A stretch of 64,000 nt of DNA from assembly GCA_963978895.1 (NCBI GenBank), contig OZ022241.1:10450856-10514855 (forward strand). Direction: 5' to 3'. This document shows, piece after piece, positions 31,964 through 46,279 of this stretch (the stretch's first letter is position 1; the number at the start of each line of letters is the position of its first letter). The notes beneath the pieces are model-generated. The model did not search any database. It was not told where the DNA came from and saw only the letters and a program-made list of their open reading frames with translations. The position numbers and the translations under genes are program-made. Source of the DNA: Erpobdella octoculata (Eukaryota > Annelida > Clitellata > Hirudinida > Erpobdellidae).

Positions 31964-32239
31964 CAGGGGCGCAACTAGGGGTGCAGGGGGACTTGGGCTC
32001 CCAGGCCAAATTTTTCCAAATTTGATGAGTTTTTCATTGGGTGGGGTGGAGGGTGCTAGATTTATTCATAAACTTATTTTTTTACAATTGCTTTAACTGG
32101 TTTAAGACTGAGTTTGAATATTTTCAGATTGCAGTCTTTCTTTTCTTTCATTAATAAATTCATAAAGACACCAAAAAAAGATAGTCAAATATTTTTTGAA
32201 ACTTTAGCCCCCTAGCATTTTCTGCTGGTTGCGTCCTTG
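31964..32239. mobile_element. hAT-like MITE with perfect 8-bp target duplication (276 bp)
   Basis: The left end caggggcgcaactag and the reverse complement of the right end (caaggacgcaaccag) match at 12 of 15 positions. Both sides carry gttgtata (31956-31963 and 32240-32247). There is no coding capacity. Confidence 0.85.
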
Positions 32240-32247
32240 GTTGTATA

Positions 32248-34760
32248 AAACAGGGGTGATCGTAAAATTGCATAAATTTTGTTAGAAAAGAATTTTGTTA
32301 GAAAAGAATTTTTTAATGCTATGGAATACATCTGAATGTTATTAATTCACGAGTGGCTTAATAAAGGCTAATGAAAAACAAGCAAGCAAACAAATACAAA
32401 CAAACGAACAAGCAAACAAACAAACGATCGAGCAAATAAGTAAAAAATTGGATCGAATGAATGGAATGATTAAAAGAAAGAAGTCCGTACGACGTTCGGA
32501 ATGAATAATTAACCTGAATGCACGAATCAAATCATCGTCGCTTGGAAAGCTCACGACTCGTGGCAATAATTTTAATTGATGGACCATTTGCAAGGTGAGT
32601 CGTTCCTCTGAAGTCATTTGTCAATTTACACGCCCCTCTCCTCTATTTGGAAGGAACCCTTCAACGGTAGCAGACTTTAATAGGACATTTCTGGAGAAAT
32701 CGAGGCAACTGTACAGCGATCCGTGTGACGCAGCTGTTCATATTATCGTGTATCCTCTCCGTTGGCACTGTTTCCATCGCAACCAGAGTCTCGTCGACCA
32801 TTAGGTCATCATCATCATCATCATCACCGTCATCACCAGCAATATCATAATCGTCATTTCGAAGGGGTCCAAATTTGGAGATTGGATGGGCAATCAGCTG
32901 CGTAGACATCATGGCGGCCCCGGGTGATCAACCTCTCTGCAAACGGTTGCGGAAACCCCACAAAATTTTAAATTGAAAATTTTGAAATGGGAAAATTACG
33001 TACGACTGAAATTGTTAGAAATCGCCTACGATTCCCCCCCTCTCTCCGGTCATCAGGTTTTTAAGAAAGCAGAAAGTGTGAAAGTGTTTGAAAAATGTAA
33101 AATTATGTTTCCCCTGTAGCAAGTACTGGCTGGCCACGAGGTTGTGCTCAACGCATGCATAGCTCTCCAGACCAGGGGTTCCCCCAGGGGTAGAGAAACA
33201 ACCAGCAATGAAAAAAAGACAGTGACTCTTTCTTAATTAGGTTACCCAACGTAACAATACTGAAATTACGGAAAACGAGGTGGAAGTAAAATGTTACATG
33301 CAAATATCAATTTATAAAAACTAAGATTTTAAAACAAGATGCTTTGAAAACTGTTTACAAATCTGTTTGAATTTAGCTTTAATATTCAGTAGAATAATTA
33401 CAAATACAACTGAATTATATTTGCGAGACTTTCATATATGTAGAACTGAAACTGCACTTTTATATATTTGTTTATTCATTTCGGTTGTTATTGGTTGCTA
33501 ACAGAAAGGCACAAACGTTGAAATCAAAGGTGTTTATATCTTGACAACAACACATGTTAAAATCAAGCCCAATTAGCTTTAAAATAATATATTTTCTTGT
33601 CACATGAATCAACCGCAGAACGTATTAAAATTAATAAATGCCATATTATTTCACTAAAATATTTATTTTACTTATTTATTTATTTCTCCAACAGAAGGAC
33701 CCGTAGGCCACTAACACCGTTCGGACAACATAAAGCGTACGTTCGAGCATAATTCAAAGCAAAAATATAAGAAGAATAGTATCACAAACAAATACGCAAA
33801 ATAAACATATTAGTCATCGGGTATTTAAATCATTGAGGGTTAGAAATTTTGAAAGGACGGTTTCGTTGATCAAAATATTGATAAAAAATGAAGAGGAATC
33901 TTTATTTTAATGAATTTAAGATTGTGGAATGTGGGCTTTTCAAAATGAGTTGAAAACTTGCAATGTTCAATTTTTCGCCCTAATAAGATTGAAACAAGTA
34001 GCAATTTTCAAAAGTCGATTTGTCGCAGTTAAGAATGAATTTAGGTCAACTAATCGAAAGTATTTGTACTTATGAAGTATTTATAAACAATTTGCTAAAA
34101 GCGGCCATTTTTAATTCCAAAAATTTTTTAAGTAATACTTAAACTTAAGTACAAGTTATTAGCATGGGTTATTTTTTATCAAAATAAAATTTTTTTAGTG
34201 TGTTTTACCAATTAAATTTTGACGAGCCAATGATTTAAAATGGTGTTTCATAAAATCATGTTTTCCAGAACAAGATATTAATGTCTAAATATTCATTGAG
34301 TAGAAAAATCCACAAAACTAATAATTAAGCATTTTTACGTTTAACACCCAATTTTTAATTTATGATTTTTGACAGTTTTTTTTACTGATATAAACATATT
34401 TTCGGCTGCTTCCAGTTGTTTCGCATATTTACTAAATTTTCAAAATGGCATTGAGAAAGCATTGAAGAAATTTACAGTACAACTTTACAGTAAAACTTTT
34501 TTAATTATGATTCCTGGCAGGAAGAAATATCAAATTTACACCAAAAAATCAATTTTTTTCGAAATTTAGCTTGAATTAATATGTTGCTCAAATCAATTAT
34601 AAATTGTTTCTTTCTTCTTATGAGATATTAATTATATTACTTTTGCTGGGTGTGCGAGAACATACTAAAAGTTTTCTAGGGGTGCGGAACATAGAAAAAG
34701 TTGTGAACACCTGTTCTAGAATGTACTTTTTTTATATTTTGAAACAAATTATGTTTGTTC
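32248..34760. other. No gene seen; AT-rich spacer
   Basis: A short (CAAA)n-like tract lies at 32385-32430 and an ATC run at 32806-32830. A repeat-like fragment with ggacccgtaggccactaaca is at 33697-33730. No domain-like frame was found. Confidence 0.6.
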
Positions 34761-35185
34761 TATTTCTGATATTTCAAAGTGCATAAATTGTAATATAGCT
34801 TATGTTTGTATGAAATTTGAAATGAACAAAAACGATATGTTGTAGATGATTCTAGCTTTCATCAAATGATGAAATCAATGAGAAATATTTATTAGCATCT
34901 ATCTCCTCTACATGGACAGCCTCATAACTACTTCAGCAACTCATATTAATCTTTTTTCTATTTTTCAACTTGCATGATTAGATTTTTTGAATTGGTTTCT
35001 TGTGATTGTGTCATTTAAGGCAAAGTGAAGCCATGGCTTTTTTTATCCTTTTCCCTGGATCCGCCAGTAATAAAATGTTTTATTTCTGATATTTCAAAGT
35101 TTATAAATTGTAATATAGCTTATGTCTGTATGAAATTTAAAATAACCATAAGCAATATTGTTGTAGATGATTCCAGCTTTCATCA
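34761..35185 (+). repeat. Direct duplication of a 105-bp block, 320 bp apart
   Basis: The block tatttctgatatttcaaag... at 34761-34865 is repeated at 35081-35185 with about 85-90 percent identity by eye. Both copies end gatgatt(c)tagctttcatca. Confidence 0.85.
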
Positions 35186-35775
35186 ATGTTTGTATCAGGA
35201 AAATGTTCAAAATAAAACTTCCTATCTGTCATGTCTCAAACGTTATGTTAATGCATGTCGAAGCATCTACTTGAGCTCTCTAAAGCTCCATGAGGTCAGT
35301 CTCCTCCACTAGCACACTCTCTTTTCTCTTCTCAATGTGTCATTCTGCTATATCAAAACTATTTCTTCTATTTCTTTCTTCAATCAGCACAGGCTGACAT
35401 GGGCTGGGTTGACCCATTAGTTGGGTTGGATTCAATGTTTTTGACACATGCGTGGGAAGGGCTGGTATGTGTTGAATTTTTTTTTTTAAACTTGTTAATT
35501 AAAAAAAAATATTTTAACTTTTCAGATAGGTCGGAATGGGTCGGGTTGAGTGAATGGAGTGTTGGGTTATGATGGATCGCCAGAAATAGACCCGTGTCCA
35601 ATTCTGGCATAGTCTTTAACGTTCTTAAGCATCTCACATCACTCTTGTTTTTTCTACCTCTCCTATTTCATCATCCCTTTCTCAACTCGCTAAATAGATT
35701 AAAAGATTGGCCCCTGCAATTTGACAAAAGGGTGGGTCATGGTCTGGTTGCCGACTCTCTGGATCCGCCAGTGAC

Positions 35776-36052
<277 letters not shown>

Positions 36053-36295
36053 TGGGAAAATCATCTGATAGTAAATTCAATTACGAATCAATATCAACAG
36101 CGCATCAGCAACAACATTCTTGTATTAATTTTGTTTTGATTTCACCGTTTCCCGCCCCCTCCTTCAACTCCAGTGATTTCTCAGGGGGATCTTCTCAAAA
36201 ACCTCGCATGCAAGATAAAACTTTGCTGCTAAGATCTGAGAGTTTTTTTTCGAGATGAGATATTGGTGAATAGTGAAAAAAGTGAAAGAGATATG

Positions 36296-36316
36296 AAATA
36301 GAGAGAAAGAAAGAGA

Positions 36317-36366
<50 letters not shown>
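36296..36366. repeat. (GA)n microsatellite within a purine-rich tract
   Basis: GA dinucleotides dominate within a longer purine tract from about 36240 to 36480. Confidence 0.93.
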
Positions 36367-36908
36367 AAGAGAGAAAATGAAAAAAAGAAGTAAAAGAGAA
36401 AGGAAAAGAATGAAAGGGAGATAATGAATAAAAAGAGCAAGGATAAGTGAGCGGAGAGAGAGGAAAGAAAATAATAAACAAGTGAAGCAAAAACAAAGTT
36501 TTTTAAAAACACACTTTTATATTTTTTGACTACATAAACAACAAACATATTAGCATAGACAATAAATAGTTTGACAAAAATATCACAAATAATTATTTAA
36601 TTAAATTTTGTCCAATCGATCCGCAAATTTAATAGAATGCAATTTTAATAAGTTCGGAGGTATGTTTAACTTTTGAAGTCTCTAGCTCATCGGGAAGTTA
36701 GTTTAAAATCGATTGTAAAATATGACGACAGACAGACAGACAGACAGACAAACAAAGAAGTCAAGTTAAGTAAAGTTGTGTAAAAAGAGTGAAAGAAAGA
36801 AATTTCATAAATGTGGTTTAGTGGTTTTACATAAATGCATTTATCAAGTGACTATTAAATTAATATTTAGAAACAAGAAACAAGATAAAACATGATTTCA
36901 TGGTGGAT

Positions 36909-36954
36909 CACACGCACGCTGGATGAGGAGAAGATGATCCAGCGTGTGCGTGTG
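36909..36954. repeat. 16-bp hairpin with a 2-nt bulge
   Basis: The arms cacacgcacgctggat (36909-36924) and atccagcgtgtgcgtgtg (36937-36954) pair fully apart from an extra TG in the right arm, around a 12-nt loop. Confidence 0.88.
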
Positions 36955-37407
36955 GTTTGCCTCGTTGGCTGATGACATGGAGGAGAACTGATGAGAGCCG
37001 TGTTTTATCGGAGGCAAATTATGCCATTTGGATGTCATAAAGGCTGGAATTATGGGAGAAGTTAAGAAAAATAAATGCTGCAAGAATGAAACATGTGCTT
37101 CTCATTCTTGATGAAAGACCTTACTGAGAGCCATTTATAAGTTCTCTCTCTTTTTTCCTCCCCCTCCCTTCTTCTCTCTCTCTTTTTCTCTCATTTTCTC
37201 TTCCTCTTCCTCTACCTTTCCTTACTCCCTTCTCCTCGATTTGCTGAATGGCTCTGCTAGAGTAATTAGAGAGCACACAAGCAAACACTCACAAACTTGC
37301 AGTGATCTTACATTGATCCGAATTTGCATACAAATAATAATCATCATCAACTGGACACATAGTTGTCTGGTTATATACGTGTATTCATTGTATCTGTATT
37401 TATGCAT

Positions 37408-37999
<592 letters not shown>

Positions 38000-39100
38000 T
38001 ATCCAGTTTCGACTAGTTGTCATCTTCAGGGCAAACAACAATTGAAAATTAAACATAGATACAAAAAATGGACGAATATTTTAAATACTAAATAAATGAG
38101 TTGTATTAGAAAATTGGAACTGAAATAAGAATTACAAAACTAATAGAAAAAGGAAATTTAAATATATATAAAACATTAATTCATCAAATACAAAGTGTGT
38201 CTACATAAAAGCCTGTTCAACTTGGAAGTTAATAATATAAATACATAATCTGTTTTTCTAATTCCTTCCTTCAGTTCTCTCCTCTTTTCTCATGTTCTCT
38301 CCTCTCTCCTTTTCTCTCCTCTTCTTTCCCTCTCTCTCTCTGTCTTTTATTCTCCCTCTCTCTCCTTTTCTCTCCTCCTCTCTCCTTCCATCTTCTCCAC
38401 TCTTTCCAAAATGTTGATGGGCGCGAATATTTGAAAGGTGCGTGTCTTTCAGCATGATCGCGCCCCTCCTCGCCATGAAGACTTCGATTAAAGATGGAAT
38501 GATCGCTGAGCAAATATGATGATCGATGCTTGCCGCTTCCATGCATGCATACGTAATTCAACATGTTTTGTACTTATACGTTTCTTGTACACAGCTTGTA
38601 CATGCAAGTACTGCTACTCGCTCCTTCTTCGCTCCATCATGCTCCCCCTCATCCACGGAATGTAATAAATAGTTGTAGAAGAAATCCGATGAAAAGAGAA
38701 ACAACTGGAATTAAAAGGAAAGAATAAGAATATAAAAGAAACCATAATTATAAAAATAATTATTACTTTTAATCTTAGTTAATTAATATTATTATTGATT
38801 TATTGTGAAGCTTTATGCATTATTATATTTATGTATTATTATATGCATCTTTTTAGCCTACTCTAACATATCTATTATTAGTTTAGTTAAATGTCATTTG
38901 TTCCTTGAAATCATTTGTTCGTAACAAACAATCATTTTTATCATTATTTTTATTTATTATTAAAATCATGTAATATGGATCTGAGAGAAAACCCAAAGAA
39001 GAATTAGTTTTTTTATCACAAATATTATGTAATAGAGAATCAAAGAAAGAATATTGTTCATCTGCTTATTACAACTATCGTGTAATATAGACTCAATCTA
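38000..39100. other. No gene seen
   Basis: A pyrimidine-rich tract (38260-38400) and AT-rich spacer. Short frames here come from the TC-rich composition. Confidence 0.6.
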
Positions 39101-39103
39101 TAT

Positions 39104-39470
39104 ATCTATCTATATTTAAATGACTTTATGTCTGTCTGTCTGTGTGTATGTCCTTTATGCATTGCTACACCATTCATCCGATCATAATGAAATTTTCACA
39201 CAACCTTGAGAGTCAATAGAGGAAGGTTTTGTGAAAAAATGGGATCGGTCACAAAATGAGCGGGAGCGAAGGAACGAGCGGGAACGGGAATGGGAGAGCG
39301 AGTGTGATCTGGAACTTGAGAATGAGCGGGAACGAGAACGAGAAAGCAAGTGGGAACGGAAAATTGACCGGGAGCGAAAAAGCGAGCGAGAAAGGGAAAG
39401 CGTCCGAGAACGGGAGAGCAAGCGGGAGCAGAAAAGCGACCGGGAGCAGGAGAGCAATGCAACAATCGGC
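39104..39470 (+). mobile_element. Helitron-like 5' fragment with GAGCGGGAACG minisatellite
   Basis: The module gtcctttatgcattgctaca...cacaaccttgagagtca matches the minus strand of 18290-18400 almost base for base. It is followed by about 220 bp of degenerate gagcgggaacg repeats. The start tctatctatatttaaatgac resembles the TC-start of Helitrons. No CTAG end is found after it, so it is truncated. Confidence 0.68.
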
Positions 39471-39615
39471 AATACGTATGAGGCCTTCTAAAACAACTTC
39501 AGTCTATTTTGTGCTCATTTGTCATATGAATAATAATATGTATGGAAGCAAAACATTTATTAAATTAATTATTTGCTTATTTATATAAAATATTATTTGA
39601 CATGGAGACTTCATA

Positions 39616-39871
<256 letters not shown>

Positions 39872-39879
39872 GTTATTAC

Positions 39880-40857
39880 AAGTACCATGTACAGGGTCGG
39901 ATGCACGGTTATTGAAATTGTTCCAAACAGGATGGTTGGGGAATTTTTTTCCAACTTAGTGTTATAAGTTTTTACTTATATATGTGGGCAAGATTTTTTT
40001 TAAAAACTCAATTTAATAATCTTATTTATACATTATTCGAAAACCATTTAATATAGAATCCAAATAATATTACTTATATATTAGCAATATCATTTATGAC
40101 ATATTCAAAATTATATTCATTATTTTACAAATTATATTAAAAATATAATATACCTATTAGGTGTAACCCAAATAATAACATTTAATTATTTATTTATTAC
40201 AATAACTCTGAACCAAAAATAAAATAATTGTTAATATATTGCAAATTAACAAATATATCATGAAATATTGCAAATTAACAAATATATCATGAAATATTGC
40301 AAATTAACAAATATATCATTTAATATAAGCAATATTGAACCCAATAAACGACAGACGGCGGAAATAGAAACACAAACAAATCGCCGCGACTCTCTTTTAC
40401 TTGACCCATATTGTGACCTCATTAACCTCTTTCTCCTGACCAATGACCAATCACGTGTTAGTCATGTGACTTGTCACGTGTCGGGCATGCGCAAGTAAGA
40501 ACTGTTGATTTAGTAAGTAGTTTGGCTCTAGCTGTGACAACACATCTTTAATCTTATAAATTATGTGAATTAAAATAAAAGATCAATTTCATAATATAAA
40601 ATAAATTAGGTTTTTACCAAATAAAAAATTGAAAATGTATCTAAAAAGGTGGAAAACATGAATTCTTCTAAACATAATAAGATAAAAAAGATTTAATTAT
40701 ATAAAAGTTAAATAAGCGAAAAAAAAGTTTGTTTCTAATTAATTTCTGTATAACAATTTCAAAATAGAATTATTCTACACATTTATATACCACATTTTAA
40801 AAGAACATTTCTTCGCTTATCTCATTTTGTTCCCAATGTACAATTAAATAATTTAGT

Positions 40858-40894
<37 letters not shown>

Positions 40895-41730
40895 TAGGGA
40901 GTAACCGATTTCGATTTTTTTGCCGATTTCCGATTTCTGGTACCAATATTTGCCGATTCTGGTCCGATTAGTCGGAAATATCTATTGGTTACTAAAAATT
41001 TACAAATTGAGCGATTACTTTAATTTACTTTATTGAGCCATCACTTTAATTTACTTTATTGAGCCATTATTAACTATTTTGAATCAATTTAATACTATTT
41101 AAATTAAATATAGTAGCTGTCCGTAGACACGTAGACAAAATTTATATCACAGAATAGGATACACAAATGTTTGATTTTCTTATTTTATTGCAATTGAAAT
41201 AACAGAAGGGGCCATATTCACCAACCATCGTTTAATTAACGAGATGTTAAGCCCTTTACGCATAAAAACCATCTCCTGGTTTAATAACTCATACTTCATA
41301 CTACTTATAAACTTAAAAATAAAAACAAAATTTATGCATAATGCATCTTCTGGTGCATGTATTTCTTTCATCATCAATATAATATTCAAATTTATAAAGC
41401 ACAAGGTGAAACATGTAAGACAGTAAAATAAAAAAAATTTCTAAGCTTATAAGCATCATACATAATGCTGGATTTATTGTTCAAAAGAAGACATCGCGAG
41501 ATATCGAAGCTATCTTACTAAGGCATGGAGTGAAATTTAGAGATTTTAATTTGCTTTGAGCACGTTCGGTTCGATCCAAAGCATTGAACAATTTTTTGAT
41601 ATTGCTTAGCAGGTATGTCTAATAACCACTGACTTGAATGAGCTTTCTATAATAATGGTAGAAAAGAAACATGTTCTTTATTTAATAATATCTGACAGTC
41701 GATAACAGCTAAAAAAAACTCTTATATAAA

Positions 41731-41738
<8 letters not shown>
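39880..41738. other. AT-rich spacer with small tandem repeats
   Basis: It contains a 29-bp tandem repeat (40232-40319), a (TA)n run at 40859-40893, and a repeat-like segment at 40894-40985 with three cgattt/ccgatt motifs. No gene was recognised. Confidence 0.6.
40232..40319. repeat. 29-bp tandem repeat, three copies
   Basis: Units atattgcaaattaacaaata begin at 40236, 40265 and 40294 and are nearly identical, indicating recent expansion. Confidence 0.95.
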
Positions 41739-41820
<82 letters not shown>

Positions 41821-41880
41821 ATATTGCTGCAATCGTAAAATATTTAAAAAAATCCGTAATTTTTGACGGGCTATCTCTAG
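41739..41880 (+). mobile_element. (TA)n run followed by Helitron-like 3' end
   Basis: After an 80-bp TA run, the sequence attgctgcaatcgtaaaa to gacgggctatctctag matches 27508-27597 and ends CTAG at 41877-41880 before T. The hairpin is imperfect here. Confidence 0.65.
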
Positions 41881-42516
41881 TATATATATATTAATAGTAC
41901 TATAAGTTACTGCAAGTTAATGAGAACAGGAAGAACACATAAACAACATACTCATCTCCTTCCTTACCACACAAACAAAACAACACACTTACAAACGCAA
42001 TTCCGCATCCAAACATCCGTACACATTTAATTCCACATAAACACACGCACAAATGCGATCCCATCCATCAGGAACACACATACACACAAGATCACGTACA
42101 CGACGAGCAATAGTGGGCCGGTGGGCTGTAACTCTGGCGTCCAATAACATTTCATAAGCGCTACATTTTCGCATGAGGCCGCATATGATTATTAATAGAC
42201 GGCTCTTCAACGAGCTGCCAATCATGCTGTGTGGTACTGTGTCTTATAATGCATGTGCCCTGCCCGTAGTGATCCACTCGGATCATGTGAACGCCTATCG
42301 CGTATCAACGTCGACATCCTCCCTGACCTTGGCTGTTTCTAATTGTTTTTAATATTTTTAATATTCCAATAAACTTTTTTTTACGAAAAAAATAATTGTT
42401 TCGATCGTCGAGCGAGAATTAAATTTAAGGAACGCAATGAAAATATCTTTTTGAGAGGACATACTTCGTAGCGTCTCTAAAATTGATTGACACACTGGCT
42501 GGTTGGTTGATTGAAA

Positions 42517-42661
42517 ATGATGGAAAGCCAACAGCAGAGGAGAAGGAAACAGGAGAAACCTCGTCATTTGAACAATTCGGACGGAGATGAAAGGAAACAG
42601 GAAGTTCAATCTGGTGAAGACGGTGACATCGATGAATTGTTGCACTGCGAACATTACAAAG
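42517..42661 (+). CDS. Exon 1 of a SALL-like zinc-finger transcription factor (NuRD-recruitment motif)
   Basis: Two adjacent ATGs (42517, 42520) open a 48-codon exon that ends in phase 1 at a consensus donor (aaag|gtaaga). The protein starts MMESQQQRRRKQEKPRHLNN. The R-R-K-Q-x-K-P-x-H core is the N-terminal motif of SALL, BCL11, FOG and ZNF423-type repressors, which in vertebrates binds RBBP4 of the NuRD deacetylase complex. In those proteins it sits at residues 2-10; here six residues precede it. The exon continues acidic and ends DIDELLHCEHYK. The first base of the split codon joins exon 2 at 56484. A nuclear protein is expected. The motif alone does not separate SALL from BCL11. Confidence 0.75.
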
Positions 42662-43093
42662 GTAAGAATTCTCTTGATTACTGATGTAAAATTATGCTTG
42701 CATCGTCTATATCTTTGTAGTTTTATTTGTGGATATATTCAATAAATAATTGAGGTATTAGTTGTATTATTTATGTCTTTTTGGTGAACTTGTTGTTTAG
42801 AGTTTTTAAGACTCCATTATCTGTTCACTGTCTGTTGCACTAATCATGGCATCATTTTTTTAAACATCTCATATTTCATTTCAACGATTTCTCCTCCATC
42901 CCTCCCTCCATCTCCCCACGTCCCTACACTCCACCCACGAAATTAGATCTCTCCTGATTAATTTTTTTAATCTACCACTATGTCTTATTGGCTGGCATTT
43001 TTTAGCTCCTTAAGCCTGATATTTATGATAATTCTATTTCATTCAAACAGATATATAAAATAAAATAATCTCAATATAATTAATATATATATA

Positions 43094-43134
<41 letters not shown>

Positions 43135-44103
43135 TCAATCATTCATATATATACATATATGTACTTAATAAGATCAGCACATATACAAACTAGGTGTAAG
43201 CAGGAAATAAAATGACATCCCATTCAAGTATAATTAAAAACTGAAATGACTTTTTTCCAAAAATATCATAAAAACGTCACATCTTGACGACAGGAAGTCA
43301 CACTGCAAGTGATGACAAGAGTATAAAATTATTCATAAAATCTTCACAATTTCTGTGCAGTTGTGTCCGAAGATATCATCTCAAGTGAAACTGATATAGG
43401 TACACAAGTGACAATGCTTTTGAATGGGACAAATTCTTTGCCCCGGGGTCTCATTACCCCTCTATGACATGCTTTGTTTTGCTATTAAATTTTTATTTAC
43501 CTTCCTCTGACTTGTATGTCATCTGGCTCTATAAATAGCAGTTGTCAATGTTTACGACTTAACACCATTTTGAGAAGTTCATTGAGAAAGGTTATTCAAT
43601 TAAAATCGAATAACAAATAACTTTAATTAACTGACAAATAATAATATTACGTGATTGAGTAATCCTTATTAGGTCAAGGAGTTCTATATTGATGAAAATG
43701 TGTATAAAATGGTTGGTCAGAACAGTTCAATCGCGTGTTGTCCAGCATAAAAGTTGCTTGTAGGGACAGTGATAATGCTGGTCATTATTGGCCGTGATAA
43801 AATTAAGAATTGAAGGCAGAGATCGTGCTGACATGATTGTACAGAAGAAGTACGCTTATGAATCTCTACATCAACATGTGACACGCTGTCCCGCTGGTCA
43901 GACATCCTCATTGCCATCATTGACCACACTCACTTTCATTCTGTTTACTTGTCCTACACTCATTCGATTATTCATTTATTTATTTTATTTAGAAAATTAT
44001 TCAGTCATTTGTTTAGTCAATTATTTAATAATTAACATATACATTTATTCACTCATTCAATCATCTGCTATTTTCACTCAGTCACTCATTTATACTTACT
44101 CAC

Positions 44104-44276
44104 ACTAACTCACTCACTCACTCACTCACTCACTCACTCACTCACTCACTCACTCACTCACTCACTCACTCACTCACTCACTCACTCACTCACTCACTCA
44201 CACTCACTCACTCACTCACTCACACTCACTCACTCACACTCACTCACACTCACTCACTCACTCACTCACTCACTAA
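44104..44276. repeat. (CTCA)n microsatellite
   Basis: Mostly perfect tetranucleotide repeats with occasional CACA steps; degenerate copies continue to about 44460. Confidence 0.96.
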
Positions 44277-46080
44277 CACACACACACTTTCACCCACTCA
44301 CAACTTTTTCACTTACTCACTCACTCACTCACTTATTACTTATTCACCCACTAACTGACTTATTCACTTACTCACTCACTCAATTACTAACTCACTCAAT
44401 CACTTATTCACTCACTCATTCACTTCCTCACTTACTTATTCAATCATTTAATCACTTACTTACTCACTCAGCCATTTACTTTTTTTACTCAACACCTTTT
44501 ACTCACTTGAACATTTATTCGCTTAAGAATTCATTCAATCACTTATTCATTCTTCTATACATCATTTAACTCAGCCCAATCACCCAATCATCTCAATTTC
44601 AAAGTTTCCTCAGCTCATCATCATCACCATCATAATAGTCATTATTATTATCGTCATTGTCATTTTCATCATCATTGTTATCGTCATCATCATCATCATC
44701 ATCGTCATCATCATCATCATCATCATTACTTTTCCACGACTCGTATTCGTCCACGAGCACTGACTAAGCAGTGTCATCCACTTAGTCAGCATCATCATCA
44801 GCATGAGCCACCCAATCATCATTTCAGCTGATACTTTCTACCGCTGAGCTGCTCCTGATCTGAATGTCAGCCAGAGGACAATGAGAAACGATCATGCAAT
44901 GATAACTACCCCCATCCCAATCGCCAATATCATCATCATCACCACTTTCGTAATAATTATCACTATCAACACCGTCATCATCACTAGCAAGTTCTATTCA
45001 ATATCCACCCTCATCGAATTCATCAGCTCACAATCTTTTCATCATCATCATCATCATGACCATCGTCACTGTTTTCGTCACCATTCATTATCATCACAAT
45101 ATTTGTCACCAATTCACACTGCTGTTAGAGCACATGCACTGTAGAAACGGCTGTACAGCGCGTGTACTACAATACTGCCAGATATCCCTCATAAGAAGAG
45201 TTAATCTTTATGCAAATAATTGAATTTCATGACGATACGCTTCTTCCTCATTTCTCCTCATATAACACCTGGACTTGCACGATATTCAAACAGACGCAAC
45301 TTTCTCTCTTAATTTACTTCTCAAACTAAGTCGTAAGTCTGTTGACACTGATTGGACAAAAGCGACGATGATGATACAATCATTGATAAATATTTGACTA
45401 GCTCTAATTATATTAATACTCTAACCACCACTCCCGTTTAAGGATTTTCTTACTATTAACCCAGTTTAGAGGTCTTCTCATCACCACCCCATTTTATAGG
45501 TCTTCGCACTACCCCACCGTTCATAGGTGTTCTCACCCCTTTCCCTCCGTTTAGAAATTTTACCACCCCCCGTTTAGATATCTCCCAAATCCCCCCTTCC
45601 CACGTTTCTCTCACCACCATCCCCCAGTTTAGAGGTATCCCCACCACCATCACCTCCCCTTTTCATGCTTTACATTATAAACGTCATATTGAATAGTCGA
45701 TGATGTTGGATTATTTAATGGTACACGATGACTAAAATAGCATCCGTGAAAAGTTGGAATGCAGTTAAAAACGTTCAACGTTTCATTCAAATGAGTCCGA
45801 ACATACGATATCATGGTTATGGATCATATGCTCCATGCAAGAACTGGACTCCATTAATTTCAGAAGTCCTATGCAGATGAGGAGACTGGATATCATATTG
45901 TCAGGTGCCGCCGCTCCGAAATTAGCGACGCAGTTTCACGAGTCACCAACCTGCCGACCCCGCCTGGCCTTCCTCCGTTTCGCCGTCGTCTCTCGCCATC
46001 TCATTTCAGTCATCATCATCATCATCATCCTTTACATTTGATAACCGATCTACGCTATATTACCATAACCAAACTATACA

Positions 46081-46085
46081 CACAA

Positions 46086-46171
<86 letters not shown>

Positions 46172-46200
46172 GTATATATATATATATGTATATATATATG

Positions 46201-46276
<76 letters not shown>
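46081..46276. repeat. Compound (CA)n(TA)n microsatellite
   Basis: About 15 CA units pass into long TA runs with TATG interruptions. The Helitron-like element starts inside this run. Confidence 0.95.

Positions 46277-46279
<3 letters not shown>

Noticed and set aside
32661..32912. Minus-strand frame with an acidic D run
   Set aside because: The run is an ATC repeat and the rest has no recognisable motif.
39231..39491. R-E-R-E-rich frame resembling an SR or Arg-rich protein
   Set aside because: It is a translation of the gagcgggaacg minisatellite within a Helitron-like fragment, also present at 17600-18180 in another frame.
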